From NCBI RefSeq assembly GCF_012927445.1, contig NZ_JABBPD010000008.1, positions 1 to 64,000 on the forward strand: DNA of 64,000 nt, in the 5' to 3' direction. The DNA comes from Rhodoferax sp. Lineage in GTDB: Bacteria; Pseudomonadota; Gammaproteobacteria; Burkholderiales; Burkholderiaceae_C. The number at the start of each line of letters is the position of its first letter. The first letter of the stretch is position 1. Made by a program: the position numbers and the translations under genes. The notes under the pieces were generated by a model, which was given only the letters and a program-made list of their open reading frames with translations, did not search any database and was not told where the DNA came from. Of this stretch, positions 32,201 to 40,260 are shown piece after piece.

Positions 32201-34977
32201 GCCATATGGCCGACAGCGGCGCGCAAGCCGGCCCTTCCGTCACAGGCTTCCATATGCTGCGCGTTGACGAGCTATCGCGCGAGGAACTGAGCACACTGCA
32301 AGCCCAGGCACGCGTGCGCCTGCATGCCGATGGCCGCCCGCTGGTGGTCCATGTGCAGGAATTGAACGAGCTGCATGAGCAGGACTTCGAGCAACGGCAC
32401 GACAGGTCAAGCACCGCGGTAGCGGTCACCTCGGGTCATGCTGCTGTACCTGCACCGGTGGGCGAGTTTATGGCCAGCTCGGGCGAGTTTCGTTTTGAAG
32501 TCAGCGCCAATTTACGCCCCGCGCGGCCCTGGATCAATGTGCTGTCCAACCCGGCTTTTGGCGCCCAGATTTCGGAAGCCGGTGGCGGCTACACCTGGGC
32601 GGTGAACAGCCGCTTGAACCAGCTCACCGCGTGGTCGAATGATCCCGTGGCCGACCCCCCGGCCGAATGGTTCTTGCTGCAGGACAGCAAGACCCTTGAG
32701 GTGTGGAGCGTGGCGCCAAACGCTTGGGGTGACGATAGCGTGACTTACCAGGTGGCGCATGGGCAGGGCTACAGCATCATCAGTCACCGTCGTGGGGATC
32801 TGGAGGTAACGGCGTCGTGGTGTGTGGATGCACAGACTTCCGTCAAGCAGGTGCAGTTGCGGCTCCTCAACCGTGGTCCCCGGGCGCTGCAACTGCGCGT
32901 CATCGGGATTGCCGAGTGGATGATGGGCGCGAACCGCGCTGACCGCAGCACGGTGCGCACGGCCTTGTACCGTCAGCGTCTTCCCCTGTTGCCAGAGTGG
33001 AGTGTCGAGCCCGACGCCGATCGTGGACAGAAACTTACTGCCCTGCTTTGTACGCAACGGGAACGCTCGGCCGGCTTCGGCGATGGCACCGCGTTCTTCG
33101 GCCTCGCCGGCGCAGCAGACGAGACCGAAGACTGGACCTGCGATCGGCGCGAGTGTTTCGACGCGCGCGGCGGTCTGGTGTTGCCCGATCATTTCGGTCA
33201 GCGCAGCGGCGACGGGCTTGATCCGTGCGCGGCCCTTTCGACCCACCTTGTCTTGGCCGCTGGTGAATCGGTGCAGCGGGTGTTCCTGCTGGGTTATGCC
33301 GAGAATGAGGGCGCTGCCCGGCAGCTGGCCGCCCTGGCCGCGGCAACCGCCGCCGAGCTGCGCATGGCGCAGGTGCGCCGCACTTGGGATAAATTGCTTG
33401 GTGCGACCACGGTGAAGACGCCCGATCCCTTGTTCGACGCCATGGTGAACCGCTGGCTGCTGTACCAGACGGTGTCGTGCCGGTTGTGGGCCAAAGCCGG
33501 CTTCTACCAGGCTGGTGGTGCCACCGGTTTTCGTGATCAGTTGCAGGATGCGCTGGCGCTGGCCTGGGCTGCCCCCGAAATGCTGCGCCAGCAAATCATT
33601 CTGGGCGCATCACGCCAGTTTGCCGAGGGCGACGTGCAGCATTGGTGGCACGCGCCCCTGGGCGCCGGCGTGCGCACGCATTTTTCCGACGACCTGCTGT
33701 GGCTGGCGTACGCCTGTGTGCACTACCTGCGAGCGACCGGTGATGTCACGCTGCTCGATCAGCACGTTCCGTTCATCGAAGGAGCCGCTATTCCGGAGGG
33801 TGCCGAGGATGCGTATTACACCCCCACGATCAGCAACCACGACGCGTCGGTCTACGAGCATGCTGCGCTTGCCATCGATCGCAGCTTGCGTGTGGGGGCG
33901 CACGGCTTGCCCTTGATGGGCAGCGGCGACTGGAACGACGGCATGAACCGGGTCGGCATTGAGGGGCGTGGCGAGTCGGTGTGGTTGGGCTGGTTCCTGT
34001 GCCAGTTGGTGGCCGACTTTGCGCCGATGGCGCGCGAGCGCGGTGACGAAGCGCGAGCGCGGAGTTGGGAGACTGCCGCGCAGGGCTGGAAGACTGCGTT
34101 GAACGGCCCCGCATGGGACGGGCAATGGTTCAAGCGCGCCTTCTTTGACGATGGACAAACACTGGGCTCGCACGCCAATCCCGAGGCACGCATCGACTTG
34201 ATTGCACAAGCCTGGGCTGTGCTTTCCAAGGCCGCACCACCGGCCCTGCAGCGGCTGGCACTGGCGGCGGTGGAGGCGCATCTGGTCGATCATGAGGCCG
34301 GGCTGATCAAGTTGCTTGACCCGCCGCTCGAGCAGGCACTCCCTAGCGCCGGCTACATCCAGGCTTATCCACCTGGCGTTCGCGAAAATGGTGGCCAATA
34401 TTCGCACGCCGGTGTGTGGGCGTTGATGGCGCAGGCGCAGGTCCAGACTGATCTTGCGGCGGCGCCTTCAGATTCACGCCTTGACGGCGACGTTGCCTAC
34501 CGCTACTTCACCTACTTGAGCCCAGCACATCGCGCACACCACCCGACGCATGGCGCGGTGTACGGCATCGAGCCCTACGTGATGGCCGGCGATGTGTACA
34601 CCCAGCCACCCTATGTCGGTCGCGGCGGCTGGAGCTGGTATACGGGTGCTGCCGCATGGATGCACCGCGCGGCGATCGAGTCGATTTTTGGTTTGCGGCA
34701 AGGTGCGCAGGACTTGTGTTTCCTGCCTTGCCTGCCCACGTATTGGCAGCAGGCCGAACTGACGTTGCTCCGTGATGGCCGGACGATGCGTTTCATTCTT
34801 GTCCGCGCCACGCCGCTCGCCGCGCTGGCCGCGACGGAACAATGGAGTGCACAGCTGCTGCGCCCGGGGCAACCGTTGCCTTGGCTTGGCCTGGCGCCGG
34901 ATACCTGCTTCGTGATTCCTTTGCTGGATGAGACTCTCCCGCTAATGGCTGGCGCGTCAGTCGCCAATCCTCCTTGA
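26257..34977 (+). CDS. Cyclic beta-1,2-glucan synthase (NdvB/Cgs type, 2906 aa)
   Basis: Size and domain order match NdvB/Cgs synthases, which make osmoregulated periplasmic cyclic glucans from UDP-glucose in the inner membrane. A large N-terminal region precedes membrane helices near residues 409-465. The glycosyltransferase (GT84) core follows, with VTLDSDTQLPPG near residue 640 and VHRWTRGDWQLLPF near residue 787. Further helices lie near residues 828-870 and 954-992. A glycoamylase-type domain spans ~1015-1500 (WRFFERCVV; LRSWSGSMFEYLMPNL near 1355; QDVPWGISESAY). The C-terminal region is GH94-like (GDWNDGMNRVGIEGRGESVW near 2556), which sets chain length by phosphorolysis. No frameshift was seen. 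The gene may be co-transcribed with the small gene at 26011. Confidence 0.85.
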   Translation: MAQSELLRLVPGAPQALCDILDGTRGPVQPPIRSEIFGLQRFSQHGRSLGETHRAARATSRVATFFPRLRNNIHTLREAHHYIGVQSATGYDISPAAEWLLDNFHLIEAQLKEIHEGLPMSYFRGLPILLDEPLAGLPRIYGVAWAFVAHTDGAFDEDLAVQFLGAYQETRELNLSEMWALPTTLRVVLIENLRRLAERVATNKAAREVANLCCDRIETYTVHALDQLLALLNQRGVGRVFLAQMAQRLQVRRPTGNVGYPDLYYDWLDNALPDLAAAQAQQSADRAADNLSVSNAVTSLRVIGAADWAEIVARTSKLMRLMLTSPVFEAEHTVTRDQTLHGIELLARRSGRNEVSVAQTLLDLMHTAKSPASADAVASYWLRGMGRPTLMRALGLHKYAALPWRAVARLIALPIYLSLMLLGTSGLVAWMMLRHGAGLSGAGAYMWLTLLGAALMMFPASEAVVAVINRLISESARPQHLPRLAFANGIPPEHRVMVVIPGMLTGTASIHNLVHRLLLHHLANPERQAQFALLTDWADADTAHLASDDALLISARQQIRELNTRYPNEAEEPGAAPRFIVLHRKRLFSETEQRWIGWERKRGKLEQLVAALAEGSSAAFLDLGRESRIADDIQYIVTLDSDTQLPPGRLRELVGVAAHPHNQPRLDASGRTVVGGYGILQPRVATPLPAPKDFTLYHWLFAGQCGIDPYSAATSEVYQDLFGEGTFTGKGLLNVRAMHAVLTGRLPDGQVLSHDLLEGSLARCAAVTDITVIEDAPFHADVAAMRVHRWTRGDWQLLPFLLNPVRYRFRVINRWKMFDNLRRSLVAPMSLALLLLALASGIVSPWAALALVMAAFSAGPLMGAVAGFSSSRDDLAKRYFYRQAATDLARALWGGLWLLGQLLQQALLAADAIARALYRMTISRRHLLQWTTAAATQAQVKTGLAALARRHWSLPVVALLLLAALLAVATPHPLVALVLCLLWAASPVWTWWVSRPCPTRKDATLPPQEQAYLEGIARDTWRFFERCVVAEDNHLPPDNLQTMPHDMVAHRTSPTNIGLYLLSVACARQFGWIGTQELLTRLEATLATLATLQRHRGHFFNWYDTQTCTPLLPMYVSTVDSGNLSGHLLAVAQACLELAGAPHDAGAAQHAIHASKQRLAPLLPLWGDLLPTLLSDAALARLLAMPDPLAECRHNAVQCERLLREAAVELATLLPNKTESVAPTQPTPRDELVWCLVDHVATLRSAWLDAQAATMLHAPGLSGTHEASRRLQALAHDFKRLAWQADFSFLYHRKRNLFHIGYRVAEQELDAGFYDLLASESRLTSLLAVARGDVPVRHWASLGRLFYAVGANVGLRSWSGSMFEYLMPNLVLDEPYGSVLREAGHAALQEQIAFAQVQDVPWGISESAYAGSDHTLAYQYAPQGVPRLALRRTPPDELVIAPYATALAAQIAPHLAVINFAALEKLGGRARYGFIEALDFSPARQAGSEVFTPVNTFMSHHQGMSIVALANVLQGGPAQRWGMANAHIEAVVSLLHERAPREVSMLYVPPSGPPLQTRQRRRTPGLLRDVLPGSTALAPTHVLSNGRYSVSLRANGAGWSRWGQTGITRWRDDALRDAQGIFFYLRWNPQQRPVSITHHPAPDPAADYQATYHADRVCFDAVWPELQTHTTVWVSPEDDIEFRQVELRNLSDRTLDIELISAFEVTLADPRADEAHPAFTNLFVRAEWLGTHQALLFERKPRLPTEQGLQAAHFLAETDPQVVGVRLTTDRQRWGGRNHGTSQPLASFDPLPAASIDSTTRLDTGLDPVCAMAVQLRIAPNAKAQLTFATAASSNSGTLRAVIDKYRQHSHIQRASLMSATLTGIRLRALRISGENFAAIQTLTTALVLSLTRPPVSALRVEDAAVEVCDRRLLWRFNISGDRPLILVSASVMQGLGLLRSLAQALSLWSWGGIACDLVVVNAEPTSYLMPLHREIAALRERHMADSGAQAGPSVTGFHMLRVDELSREELSTLQAQARVRLHADGRPLVVHVQELNELHEQDFEQRHDRSSTAVAVTSGHAAVPAPVGEFMASSGEFRFEVSANLRPARPWINVLSNPAFGAQISEAGGGYTWAVNSRLNQLTAWSNDPVADPPAEWFLLQDSKTLEVWSVAPNAWGDDSVTYQVAHGQGYSIISHRRGDLEVTASWCVDAQTSVKQVQLRLLNRGPRALQLRVIGIAEWMMGANRADRSTVRTALYRQRLPLLPEWSVEPDADRGQKLTALLCTQRERSAGFGDGTAFFGLAGAADETEDWTCDRRECFDARGGLVLPDHFGQRSGDGLDPCAALSTHLVLAAGESVQRVFLLGYAENEGAARQLAALAAATAAELRMAQVRRTWDKLLGATTVKTPDPLFDAMVNRWLLYQTVSCRLWAKAGFYQAGGATGFRDQLQDALALAWAAPEMLRQQIILGASRQFAEGDVQHWWHAPLGAGVRTHFSDDLLWLAYACVHYLRATGDVTLLDQHVPFIEGAAIPEGAEDAYYTPTISNHDASVYEHAALAIDRSLRVGAHGLPLMGSGDWNDGMNRVGIEGRGESVWLGWFLCQLVADFAPMARERGDEARARSWETAAQGWKTALNGPAWDGQWFKRAFFDDGQTLGSHANPEARIDLIAQAWAVLSKAAPPALQRLALAAVEAHLVDHEAGLIKLLDPPLEQALPSAGYIQAYPPGVRENGGQYSHAGVWALMAQAQVQTDLAAAPSDSRLDGDVAYRYFTYLSPAHRAHHPTHGAVYGIEPYVMAGDVYTQPPYVGRGGWSWYTGAAAWMHRAAIESIFGLRQGAQDLCFLPCLPTYWQQAELTLLRDGRTMRFILVRATPLAALAATEQWSAQLLRPGQPLPWLGLAPDTCFVIPLLDETLPLMAGASVANPP

Positions 34978-35020
34978 CATCAAGCCCCCTCTGGCGTTGC
35001 CCTTAGCGCAACTTCTGTCC

Positions 35021-35416
35021 TTATTTTCCCGGCACGACCGTCACGCCTTCGCGCAGGATACCGCCCTCGGCAGCGCTGCCTTCAATGCGGCTATCGTCGC
35101 GCATGCGCGCCTCGCAATCGGTGCGGTCGTCACCTTTGTGGGCATCGCAGCGCCGCAGTGCATTCTGCTGGTACTGGGCAGGGTCATCCTTCAGGCCGCC
35201 GCGCCTGGCTTCGGCCAAGGCGTTTCGTGCTTCCCGTCGACAGGTGGCGAGGTCCTGGTTTGATTTTCCGCTGTTGCAGTCCGCCATGTCCTGCCGGTAG
35301 CGCGCTTGCGCGTCGACTAGCGCACCGGTCTTTGCCGCCTGCGCGGCAGTGGAACAAAGCAAGGCGCCCGCTGCGGCAAGAGCGAGGTTGCGAATTAATG
35401 ATGGAACGGTGATCAT
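35021..35416 (-). CDS. Periplasmic protein of unknown function (131 aa)
   Basis: A clear signal peptide (RNLALAAAGALLCSTAAQA) leads into a charged, helical mature protein with four cysteines (MADCNSGK, LATCRREA, LRRCDAHK, TDCEARM), probably two disulfide-linked helical hairpins. The end GGILREGVTVVPGK is short and polar. The family is widespread as hypothetical protein in related bacteria, to my knowledge, but has no assigned role. It converges on the glucan synthase and precedes BON-domain genes. Confidence 0.7.
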   Translation of the reverse strand: MITVPSLIRNLALAAAGALLCSTAAQAAKTGALVDAQARYRQDMADCNSGKSNQDLATCRREARNALAEARRGGLKDDPAQYQQNALRRCDAHKGDDRTDCEARMRDDSRIEGSAAEGGILREGVTVVPGK

Positions 35417-35625
35417 GCTGAACTCCTTTGTGTGAATGGTTAACGACTACGACGCTACACGCCACCAAAATTACTGGATGGCGGGTAGGCGGTCCTGAAG
35501 TTTGAGGGACTCTTCATGTCACCGCTGCACCGAGCGTGAGCACGGCCACCACGCGAACGACTGATCCAGATTTACCCATGGGTTTCATCAGCTATTTCGT
35601 TAAGGGGTGACGGCTAGAGGTCGTT

Positions 35626-36204
35626 CTATTTTTTGATGCTCATTTCATTGCGGACATTGCGCACACCTTCGATACCGCGCGCAGTTTCGATGGCACGCTC
35701 GATCTGGCTCTGGTTGTCGACAAAGCCGCTGAGTTGGACTTCTCCCTTGCGGGTTTCGACCGCAATGTCCAAGCTCTTGATATTCACATCGGCAAGCAAC
35801 GCGGCCTTGACCTTGGATGTGATGATCCCGTCATCGACTTTGTTGCCTACCGTCGTCGCTTCGCCCTTCAGGCTCAGTTTGTTCTCGATGTTTTTGACAC
35901 CGGCCACCCCGCGTATGACGGTGGTCGCGCGATCGATTTGTGCCTGGTTGTCGACAAAGCCGCTCAGTTGGACTTCGCCCTTGCGGGTTTCAACCTTGAA
36001 ATCAAAACTCTTGATATCCGGGTCGGCCAGCAACGCGGATTTAACCCGGGTTGTCACGACGCTGTCGTCAATCTCGGTCCCGACAGTGGTGCTCGGTGGC
36101 GGCATCCCCGTCTCGTCTGCCGGTTTGCTGCAGCCGCCGACCAAGACGCTTATCACAGCGGCAAGCGTAGTAGCCGAAACAAGTAATCCAAGTCTGGTTT
36201 TCAT
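35626..36204 (-). CDS. Periplasmic BON-domain lipoprotein, two BON domains (192 aa)
   Basis: ATG 36204 gives a lipoprotein signal (LVSATTLAAVISVLVGGC), then two very similar BON domains: DDSVVTTRVKSALLADPDIK with VETRKGEVQLSGFVDNQAQI, and DDGIITSKVKAALLADVNIK with VETRKGEVQLSGFVDNQSQI. This is an OsmY-like layout. BON proteins bind membranes and are typically induced by osmotic stress. The two domains are so alike that recent internal duplication is likely. The frame is open upstream to 36282, without a better start. Confidence 0.85.
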   Translation of the reverse strand: MKTRLGLLVSATTLAAVISVLVGGCSKPADETGMPPPSTTVGTEIDDSVVTTRVKSALLADPDIKSFDFKVETRKGEVQLSGFVDNQAQIDRATTVIRGVAGVKNIENKLSLKGEATTVGNKVDDGIITSKVKAALLADVNIKSLDIAVETRKGEVQLSGFVDNQSQIERAIETARGIEGVRNVRNEMSIKK

Positions 36205-36682
36205 GTGAAAGTTTCTCCGTGTAAAAACAGCTGGCGGGTATTTATTTTTCCTCGTCAACCATCTGAATGATCTTTTCTTCAACCGAGTGGGTAAATTGAG
36301 CTAACGCAGCACCCTGCGATAGCGCCCTGTCCACGCGCATGGCGATGCGCAGAGTTTGGGCATCATGCCCCGGATTGCCCTCCTCAGCCAAGGTCAAGCC
36401 TCGGCTGAGGAGGGTGACCCCCAAGTGGTGCACCTGCTGCACTCCGAAACCATGACATATCACTGCTGCATCCAGGTCGGACGACGCTTAATGGAATGAC
36501 TTTCTGGCTTTGACCATGTCCTACATGAAACCACCCCATCTTTATAGTTGCCGCCTGACAACTATTCAAGAAGGGCAGACACCCAATCTCTCAAAAGGCG
36601 CTGACGGGCTGTGACAAGGGGCAGGCGAAAATCAAAGGCTGTTTCGTCATTTTTTATCACCAGTGCGAGCCGGTGTAAAGGC
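36205..36682. other. Intergenic stretch with an 11-bp hairpin
   Basis: About 480 bp. CCTCCTCAGCC (36379-36389) pairs perfectly with GGCTGAGGAGG (36403-36413) around a 13-base loop. A 73-codon minus-strand frame at 36242-36463 covers it, with a moderately protein-like end (FTHSVEEKIIQMVDEEK), but has no convincing start. Confidence 0.35.
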
Positions 36683-36997
36683 TCACGGGCGGATAGCGAT
36701 CTCGTTCTTAACGGCCTTCACGCCGTTGACCGCCCTCGCGATGCTCTCGGCCGTGGTCCTTTCTGTCGCGTTCTTGGCGAAGCCCGACAGCATGACGACG
36801 CCCTTGAGCGTTTCGACCCGGATGCTGCTGGCATCGACTTGCTTGTTTTCGACGAAGCGCGCCTTAACGGAAGTCGTAATCGCGGTGTCGTCAACGTAGG
36901 CGCCAACGGTTTCCTGGCCGCGGGTGACCGCGCAGCCAGACGCTGTGAGGAGGGCGACCGCGGCAACGGCTGCGGCAAGAGTGGTGCGAATGATCAT
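36683..36997 (-). CDS. Small BON-domain lipoprotein (104 aa)
   Basis: ATG 36997 follows AGGAGA. A lipoprotein signal (AAVAAVALLTASGC) is followed by a single BON domain: DDTAITTSVKARFVENKQVD, then VETLKGVVMLSGFAKNATER and VNGVKAVKNEIAIRP. It is related to the two-domain protein at 35626-36204 and probably also protects the envelope under osmotic stress. The two are separated by ~480 bp, so separate transcripts are likely. Confidence 0.8.
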   Translation of the reverse strand: MIIRTTLAAAVAAVALLTASGCAVTRGQETVGAYVDDTAITTSVKARFVENKQVDASSIRVETLKGVVMLSGFAKNATERTTAESIARAVNGVKAVKNEIAIRP

Positions 36998-37253
36998 GGT
37001 AAATCTCCTGTGAGTTGGTGTGGGCTTGGGTTTGATCAATGGGTGATGGCGCCAGCATTACCACCAAAAATATAATAATGAGAAGAACTTCAGTTGACAA
37101 GCGGGTCCGTCAAGTCTTTAGGCGTCCGCCAGTTTTCCTGAATACCTTCCCTGTCTTGATCTGTCCAAGCGTGATTCAGAAGATGGGTTGCTGGGATAAG
37201 CAGTACGGCACAATGAGATCCGCGCGTGGTGTTTTGTTGATGCAGGTTCTGAA

Positions 37254-40232
37254 ATGAGTTCAATCCCGGAAAATTTATCTGAAGAAGTCAAGCGCCTGCG
37301 CGACGAATTGCAGGTGGCGCAGCGCCGTCTGCAATGGATGGCCGATGCCTCGACGTCCGTCGTTGGCATGCGTTCGCAGGAGCAACTGGCGGTGGTGTTC
37401 CGTCAGAGCCTGGTGGCCATTTCGCTCAATCGCGAATGTGACGGTGAGTACGTGGATGTGAACGAAGAATGGTCTCGCCTGACCGGGCTGTCCCTGCAGG
37501 ACGTTCTGGGGCGCACCACGGTCGACATTGGCATCTGGACCGATACCCGGCATCGTAAGGCCGTGCTAGACCCCATGCGTGATTCCGGGCGTCTGCGCAA
37601 TCTGGATGTGTCGTTCCTCAGGCCGGACGGCGAGAGGCTCATCTTGCAGCTGAATGCCTCGCATATCGAAATCGGTGGCGTGGCCTATTTTTTGAGTTAT
37701 CTCAAGGATGTGAGTGCTGAGCGGGCCGTACAAACGGCCTTGCTGGCCAGCGAGCAGCTTTTAAAAGCGACCAATAACCGGCTCAATCAGCAGATCGCGT
37801 TGTTTCAGTCGATGGAAAGCCTCGCCTCGGTGGGTTACTGGACGTCGGGTTCTGAGCCTGGTAGTTTGCGCTGGTCCAACGGCATGTACCGTTTGGCCGG
37901 GCTTGAGCCAGGAACGATTCTGGGTGTAGCGGCCGGGCGCAGCCGTATTCATGCCGAAGATCTGCCAAAGTTTGTGGAGGCCCGCCGCAAAGTGGATGGC
38001 GCCATCGTGGAGTACCGCTGGCATCACCCGGACGGCCGGACGCACTGGCAGCGTTCGCGCATGCGCCCCTGGTCCGGGGATGGCGCGGAGGCCTTTGGCG
38101 TGGTGCAGGACATCACGGACGAGCGTGAAGCCTCCCTGGCCCTGCAGGAAAGACTCGGGTTCATTCAAAAAATAACGAGCCGCTTGCCCGGTGTGGTGTT
38201 TCAGTTGCGGGTCAACGCCGATGGCTCATTCATGTGTCCGTACATCAGCGATCTGGTGCTTGAGATTTACAGGGGCTTGACGCCGGCGCAAGTCATGCAG
38301 GACCCCGCCTGCATCCTGAGACTCATTCACCCGGAGGACCAGGACGACTACCTCATCTCGACCGAGACGGCTTCACAGGACATCACATCCTGGAGCCACG
38401 AATACCGGCTGCTTTTTCCGGATGGCGAAGTGCGCTGGGTGCTTTCGCAGGCGATGCCCGAGCGGGAGGCCGATGGCGCAGTGTTATGGAATGGATTCAC
38501 CACCGACATCACCTTGCGCAAACAGTCGGAAGAGCGTCTGCGTGACAGCGAAGCGCGTTTTCGCGCCCTGACCGAACTCTCGTCGGACTGGTATTGGGAG
38601 CAGGACGAACAATTTTGTTTCATTCGGGTGGACCGTCATCTCGAATCCCCCAGCACCCTGGCCACTCAAATTCATATCGGCACGACACGCTGGGATATCG
38701 ATGCAGAGGGTGTCAGCCAGGCGCAGTGGGCGGCGCACCGGGCGACGCTGGAAGCGCATGAAACCTTTCACGATTTTGAAATGCAGCGCAGGCGTGCAGA
38801 TGGCTCACTGAAGTGGGTCGCCATCAGTGGCAGTCCGATTTTTGATGCCGAGGGGCGTTTCAAGGGCTATCGGGGCATTGGACGTGATATTTCGGCGCAC
38901 CGACTCGACAAGGAGAAAATTGAGCGGCTGGCGTTTTACGACGTGCTGACGGACCTGCCCAACCGCCGTTTGCTGATGGATCGCCTGCAACAGGCGTTGG
39001 TGACCAGCGGGCGCGAAAAGTCGACCGGTGCCCTGCTGTTCATCGATCTGGACAACTTCAAGGATCTCAACGATACGCAGGGCCACGATGTCGGGGACTT
39101 GCTGCTCAAGCAGGTCGCGCAACGTCTGGTGGCCAGTGTTCGCGAGGCCGACACCGTGGCGCGCCTGGGCGGCGACGAGTTTGTGGTGATGCTGCAAAAC
39201 CTGGACGCCCACATGGCGGCCGCTACCGCCCAGGTGGAGCAGGTAGGCAAAAAAATTATGGCCCAGCTGAACCAGGTTTATCTGCTGGGCGCGCTGGAGC
39301 ACCACAGCACGCCCAGCATTGGCGTCACCCTGTTTGAAGACCACCATCAAACCCTGGACGAATTGCTCAAACAGGCTGATCTGGCCATGTACGAGTCCAA
39401 ATCGGCAGGGCGCAATACGCTGCGTTTTTTCGATCCGGCGATGCAGGCCCTGGTGGCCCAACGCACTGCTTTGGAGTTGGAGTTACGCCACGGCTTGCAA
39501 CGGCACGAACTGGTGCTGTTCTACCAGCCGGTGGTCGATGTGCATGCACAAGTGGTGGGCGTGGAGGCCTTGGTGCGCTGGCAACATCCGACGCGCGGCC
39601 TGGTGTCGCCTGCTGAATTCATTCCCATGGCGGAGCAGAGTGGGCTCATTTTGCCGCTCGGTCAATGGGTGCTGGAAGTCGCCTGTGAGCAGCTGGTGTG
39701 CTGGTCGGCGCAGGCCTCCACCGAGGGCTTGACCATGGCGGTGAACGTGAGCGCCCGCCAGTTCAGGCACCCGGAGTTTGTGCAACAGGTGCAGGACTTG
39801 CTGCGCCAGACCGGGGCGAATCCGCTGCGCCTGAAGCTGGAGCTGACGGAAAGCCTGTTGCTGACCGACACCCAGGATGCCATCTTGAAAATGGCCGAGC
39901 TGAAAACGGTGGGCGTGAGTTTTTCGCTGGACGATTTCGGCACGGGTTATTCGTCTTTGTCCTACCTCAAGCTGTTGCCGTTGCAGCAACTCAAGATTGA
40001 CCAGTCGTTTGTGCGCGATGTGCTGACCGACCCGAACGATGCCGCCATTGCCCGTACCGTGCTGGCCTTGGGGCAAAGCCTCGGATTGAACGTGGTGGCC
40101 GAAGGCGTCGAAACCGCCGGCCAGCGCGCGTTTTTACTGGAAAACGGCTGCGCCCTGTTTCAGGGCTACTTGTTTGGCAAGCCGGTCCCGATAAACCAAC
40201 TGCAGCTGGGGGACCTGTCCGCAAGAACGTAG
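37254..40232 (+). CDS. PAS-containing GGDEF/EAL cyclic-di-GMP protein (992 aa)
   Basis: Soluble multi-domain signalling protein: about four PAS-type domains (residues ~45-155, 165-290, 300-425 and 430-560), then a GGDEF domain with intact RLGGDEFVVML (near residue 638), and an EAL domain with GVEALVRWQHP (near residue 768) and DDFGTGYSSLSYLKLLP. Both catalytic signatures look intact, so it may make and degrade cyclic di-GMP, with the PAS domains sensing internal signals; activity balance cannot be read from sequence. No membrane helix was seen. It is followed by a hairpin and convergent suhB. Confidence 0.85.
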   Translation: MSSIPENLSEEVKRLRDELQVAQRRLQWMADASTSVVGMRSQEQLAVVFRQSLVAISLNRECDGEYVDVNEEWSRLTGLSLQDVLGRTTVDIGIWTDTRHRKAVLDPMRDSGRLRNLDVSFLRPDGERLILQLNASHIEIGGVAYFLSYLKDVSAERAVQTALLASEQLLKATNNRLNQQIALFQSMESLASVGYWTSGSEPGSLRWSNGMYRLAGLEPGTILGVAAGRSRIHAEDLPKFVEARRKVDGAIVEYRWHHPDGRTHWQRSRMRPWSGDGAEAFGVVQDITDEREASLALQERLGFIQKITSRLPGVVFQLRVNADGSFMCPYISDLVLEIYRGLTPAQVMQDPACILRLIHPEDQDDYLISTETASQDITSWSHEYRLLFPDGEVRWVLSQAMPEREADGAVLWNGFTTDITLRKQSEERLRDSEARFRALTELSSDWYWEQDEQFCFIRVDRHLESPSTLATQIHIGTTRWDIDAEGVSQAQWAAHRATLEAHETFHDFEMQRRRADGSLKWVAISGSPIFDAEGRFKGYRGIGRDISAHRLDKEKIERLAFYDVLTDLPNRRLLMDRLQQALVTSGREKSTGALLFIDLDNFKDLNDTQGHDVGDLLLKQVAQRLVASVREADTVARLGGDEFVVMLQNLDAHMAAATAQVEQVGKKIMAQLNQVYLLGALEHHSTPSIGVTLFEDHHQTLDELLKQADLAMYESKSAGRNTLRFFDPAMQALVAQRTALELELRHGLQRHELVLFYQPVVDVHAQVVGVEALVRWQHPTRGLVSPAEFIPMAEQSGLILPLGQWVLEVACEQLVCWSAQASTEGLTMAVNVSARQFRHPEFVQQVQDLLRQTGANPLRLKLELTESLLLTDTQDAILKMAELKTVGVSFSLDDFGTGYSSLSYLKLLPLQQLKIDQSFVRDVLTDPNDAAIARTVLALGQSLGLNVVAEGVETAGQRAFLLENGCALFQGYLFGKPVPINQLQLGDLSART

Positions 40233-40253
40233 CGCCCCTTGCTGTGGCGCTAC
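40229..40253. terminator. Hairpin between convergent genes
   Basis: GTAGCGCC (40229-40236) pairs with GGCGCTAC (40246-40253) and includes the stop codon of the GGDEF/EAL gene. There is no clear T-tract; it may serve both convergent transcripts. Confidence 0.45.
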
Positions 40254-40260
40254 GGTGGCC

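Noticed and set aside
32512..33594. 360-codon minus-strand frame inside the glucan synthase gene
   Set aside because: The glucan synthase frame is continuous and has domain support; the opposite frame has no recognisable product.
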